64,000 bases of DNA, taken from contig CALIMJ010000033.1 of the NCBI GenBank assembly GCA_938028835.1, positions 1 to 64,000 on the forward strand. The letters run 5' to 3'. Made by a program: the position numbers and the translations under genes. Below the pieces are notes generated by a model. It had not been told where the DNA came from and did not search any database. It saw nothing but the letters and a program-made list of their open reading frames with translations. How positions within the stretch are numbered: the first letter of the stretch is position 1; each line of letters starts with the position of its first letter. Positions 62,088 through 64,000 of the stretch are shown in pieces. The DNA comes from an uncultured bacterium (GTDB lineage: Bacteria > Sysuimicrobiota > Sysuimicrobiia > Sysuimicrobiales > Sysuimicrobiaceae).

Positions 62088-62495
62088 CTAGTACCCTTCC
62101 CCACTCGGGGGCGTCCGGACCGGCGGCTCCCACGAGTCCTCCCGCCACAGGGTTCGGCCCAGGAGGTCCTCGTCCAGGCGGTTGGCCCGCATGGTGTAGG
62201 AAGCCGCGAGCACGAGGCAGAACAGGGGGTAGAGCACCGTCGCCGCGATGAAGGCGGGAGTCAGGCCGCCCCAGACGGGACTTGTGGTCCACGCAGGCCA
62301 CACCGCTTGCACCACCGGGAGCAACAGGGTCCCTGCGAAGAACAGCAACGCGTGGCTCACGCTGAGCCGTCGCTGGGCGCGGAACAGGGCGTCCACCTCT
62401 TCCGGGGTGTCGAACTCCGCGTAGTTCCACAGGAGGGAGTCCAGGGTGTCACCGGGTAACCGCCCGTCGGGCACCGGCCGAACGTCCTGCGCCAC
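62088..62495 (-). CDS. Small membrane protein, DUF485-like symporter partner
   Basis: A 135-residue protein with two hydrophobic helices (ALLFFAGTLLLPVVQAVW and FIAATVLYPLFCLVLAASYT). Placement directly before an ActP-like symporter gene matches YjcH/DUF485. Similarity itself is weak to my eye, and the N-terminal soluble part is longer than usual. GTG start. It lies 28 bases after the LpxB-related gene on the same strand. Confidence 0.6.
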   Translation of the reverse strand: MAQDVRPVPDGRLPGDTLDSLLWNYAEFDTPEEVDALFRAQRRLSVSHALLFFAGTLLLPVVQAVWPAWTTSPVWGGLTPAFIAATVLYPLFCLVLAASYTMRANRLDEDLLGRTLWREDSWEPPVRTPPSGEGY

Positions 62496-62523
62496 GGCCC
62501 ACCCCCAAGGCCTGGACTGGTCG

Positions 62524-63681
62524 TTACAGTTGGACGGTGGGCCGGCTGACTCCTACCGGAGGCGCACCGCAGAGGGTCAGGATACGGTCTGCCATGGCAG
62601 GCGCTGCGCCCGGCGGGCCCATGCGCTCCCGTCCCGTGCGTCCGCGGCGGTGGCGCTCTTCGGGGTCCTCCAGCAGCCGCACTACCCACCCGGCTGCTTC
62701 CGCTGGCCCGGAGACGGCCACCAGGGCGTCTGCCAGCAGCCTCGCCTGCATGCGGAGGAATTTCGGGGTGAACTGCACTCCCCCTGGGCTGGGATACGCC
62801 ACCACGGGCTTGCCGAGCCCCGCGGCCTGCTCGTGGGCGGTCCCCGCCATGCCGAGCACGACCCACGCGCGGGCCAGCGCGTCCGCGAAGGCCCGGGTCC
62901 ACCGGACCCGAAGTTCCCCCAGGACCAGCCACTCCTCGTCCAGGTCAGCCCCGCAGGCCCCGGCCAGGCCCGCGGGATCGGCGGTGGGCGAGACCGCCAC
63001 GAGGAAGTGCACCTCCGGGTGCCTAGAGGCCACCGTCTGCGCCACCCGGCAGAGGGATGCGAAGTTCGCCGCCGCGTCAGCCCGACTACCCGGCAGCAGC
63101 AGGACCACGGGCGCTCCTTCCGGGATTCCAAAGCTCTCCCCGCGGAACTGCAGGCAGTCCATCATGAGGTTCCCCACGTACTCCGCGGGAAGCCCCGCGC
63201 TGCGGAACCGGTGGGCGGTCACCTCGTCCCTGGGGAACGAAACCCGCGCGAGCCTGCGGACCAGGGCCAGCTCGAAGGGGCGGTGCGGGTCGTTGTATTC
63301 TGATTTGGCGGTGGGCACGTAGACGATTCCGCACGGGTCCGCGGCAGCGGCCATCCACAGGCAGAACACGTCCCCTACAGCCACCACCGCGTCGTACCGG
63401 CCCCGCTGTGACCGCAGGGTCGCCCGTTGGGCCCACGTCAGGGACAGCCAGCCTGCCCGCAGATCCTTCCAGGCCGCCCGCAGGCCGGTCCGGAAGCCGA
63501 AGCCCGCGGTCGGGAGGGTCCGGCGGGGGTCCAGCGTCTCGATCCCTTCCGCCTCGTACGGGTGCCCGATCCCCACCAGCGGGTAGGCGGCCACGTGCAC
63601 ACCGCGCTCCCGCAAAGCGCGGGCTAGGGCGGCGCCCATGAGATCCTCGCCGTAGCCGTTGGACACCAGGAGCACCCGCAC
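62524..63681 (-). CDS. Lipid-A-disaccharide-synthase-related glycosyltransferase
   Basis: A 385-residue GT-B-fold protein. It begins VRVLLVSNGYGEDLMGAALA and has VVAVGDVFCLWMA, YVGNLMMDCLQ, VVLLLPGSRADAAANFA, and the acceptor/donor segment MAGTAHEQAAGLGKPVVAYP. It matches the TIGR03492 family described from cyanobacteria and Deinococcus, not true LpxB. Its substrate is unknown. GTG 63681 is four bases after the stop of the upstream gene; longer readings overlap that gene. Confidence 0.8.
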   Translation of the reverse strand: MRVLLVSNGYGEDLMGAALARALRERGVHVAAYPLVGIGHPYEAEGIETLDPRRTLPTAGFGFRTGLRAAWKDLRAGWLSLTWAQRATLRSQRGRYDAVVAVGDVFCLWMAAAADPCGIVYVPTAKSEYNDPHRPFELALVRRLARVSFPRDEVTAHRFRSAGLPAEYVGNLMMDCLQFRGESFGIPEGAPVVLLLPGSRADAAANFASLCRVAQTVASRHPEVHFLVAVSPTADPAGLAGACGADLDEEWLVLGELRVRWTRAFADALARAWVVLGMAGTAHEQAAGLGKPVVAYPSPGGVQFTPKFLRMQARLLADALVAVSGPAEAAGWVVRLLEDPEERHRRGRTGRERMGPPGAAPAMADRILTLCGAPPVGVSRPTVQL

Positions 63682-63685
63682 GGCG

Positions 63686-64000
63686 CTAGCTCCGGGCCTG
63701 CGCGGGAACCGGCCGACTGGCGCGCAGGGCCTCCCACACGCCTTCGTAGTAGGCATGCCAGAGCAGTTCCACGTAGCCCTCGTGGGCCACCACGAGCCAC
63801 GCACGGCGGCGCCACCCTCGCGCGTGCTCCAGCCGGCGCTCGGCGAGCTGGACCAGGTGCCGGAAGGCCGGTACGAACAGGGGTGTCCGGTACACCAGCC
63901 ACTTCAGGGGCAGCAGCAGGGGATGCAGTTCGAGGAAGAAACCCAGGCCCCACGGGCAGCCATGCCGCCTCCAGAAATACACGGCTCCGGCTCCCGCCTG
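63686..64000 (-). CDS. Unidentified protein, 5' end outside window
   Basis: The frame is open to the window edge; the visible 104 residues are the C-terminal part. It is Trp/Arg/Leu-rich with a hydrophobic patch (GLGFFLELHPLLLPLKWLVY) and a helical tail LLWHAYYEGVWEALRAS. I do not recognise it. A membrane-associated glycosyltransferase tail is possible, because the next gene on the same strand is a glycosyltransferase, but that is a guess. Confidence 0.5.
   Translation of the reverse strand, partial: QAGAGAVYFWRRHGCPWGLGFFLELHPLLLPLKWLVYRTPLFVPAFRHLVQLAERRLEHARGWRRRAWLVVAHEGYVELLWHAYYEGVWEALRASRPVPAQARS

Overview
This window is 64 kb of very GC-rich (roughly 70% by eye), densely packed bacterial chromosome. 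Most genes start with GTG, and stop and start codons often overlap as GTGA. I see no rRNA, tRNA, CRISPR array, insertion sequence or phage gene. The gene content points to an aerobic heterotroph: a branched-chain 2-oxoacid dehydrogenase, acyl-CoA dehydrogenase, two acetyl-CoA-synthetase-type enzymes, molybdoenzyme genes and acetate-type symporters. Several genes are common in thermophiles and archaea (a two-barrel split MetE, a TreT remnant, RtcB). The nusB/ispA/tlyA/nadK/recN block is typical of Firmicutes and related deep Terrabacteria lineages. I would guess a deep-branching, possibly thermophilic high-GC lineage, but I cannot assign a phylum from the sequence alone. An LptA/OstA-like secreted protein and a lipid-A-disaccharide-synthase-related protein leave the envelope type open.

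Layout. 1-5.7 kb: housekeeping block on the plus strand (nusB 3' part, acylphosphatase, polyprenyl synthase, tlyA, nadK, recN, YggU). 5.7-11.4 kb: OsmC, a convergent M23 peptidase, an EamA transporter, a membrane-anchored YedY-like molybdoenzyme, a Fur-DtxR regulator pair and a DUF981-like membrane protein. 11.5-18.3 kb: lpdA, the two E1 subunits, E2 and lipA, then a thioredoxin-like protein and an unusual fusion of a ribosome-hibernation (HPF/RaiA) domain to a sigma-70 region-2-like domain. 18.3-22.1 kb: a ferredoxin-NADP reductase, MoeB/ThiF-rhodanese, YjbQ, and a two-gene Fe-S carrier operon, with several readable promoters. 22.1-27.5 kb: rtcB, acyl-CoA dehydrogenase, two tandem MetE-like barrels and an SRPBCC protein with poly-arginine ends.

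27.5-35.5 kb is an alpha-glucan operon: a 5'-truncated TreT remnant, malQ, glgB, glgX and a GH13 alpha-glucosidase, joined by GTGA overlaps. 35.5-40.9 kb carries Mrp/ApbC, an aldehyde dehydrogenase, an OstA-like protein, a DUF2090 aldolase-like protein and an alcohol dehydrogenase. 40.9-47.7 kb holds a complete Liv-type ABC transporter split over two converging transcripts, with a long-chain-type acyl-CoA synthetase inside, which suggests the substrate may be a carboxylic acid. 47.7-49.4 kb has a MoaD-MoaE fusion and a PHP phosphoesterase.

49.4-62.5 kb is the most coherent module. A small-subunit/large-subunit sodium:solute symporter and two acetyl-CoA-synthetase-type enzymes run leftward. 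Divergently run a LytS-like kinase, a cNMP/CBS/DUF294 nucleotidyltransferase-like protein, a DnaQ-like exonuclease and a LytTR response regulator. A second acetate-type symporter pair lies beyond. The 306-bp divergent intergenic region holds four GGTGAA direct repeats. The window ends with a LpxB-related gene and a partial gene running off the edge.
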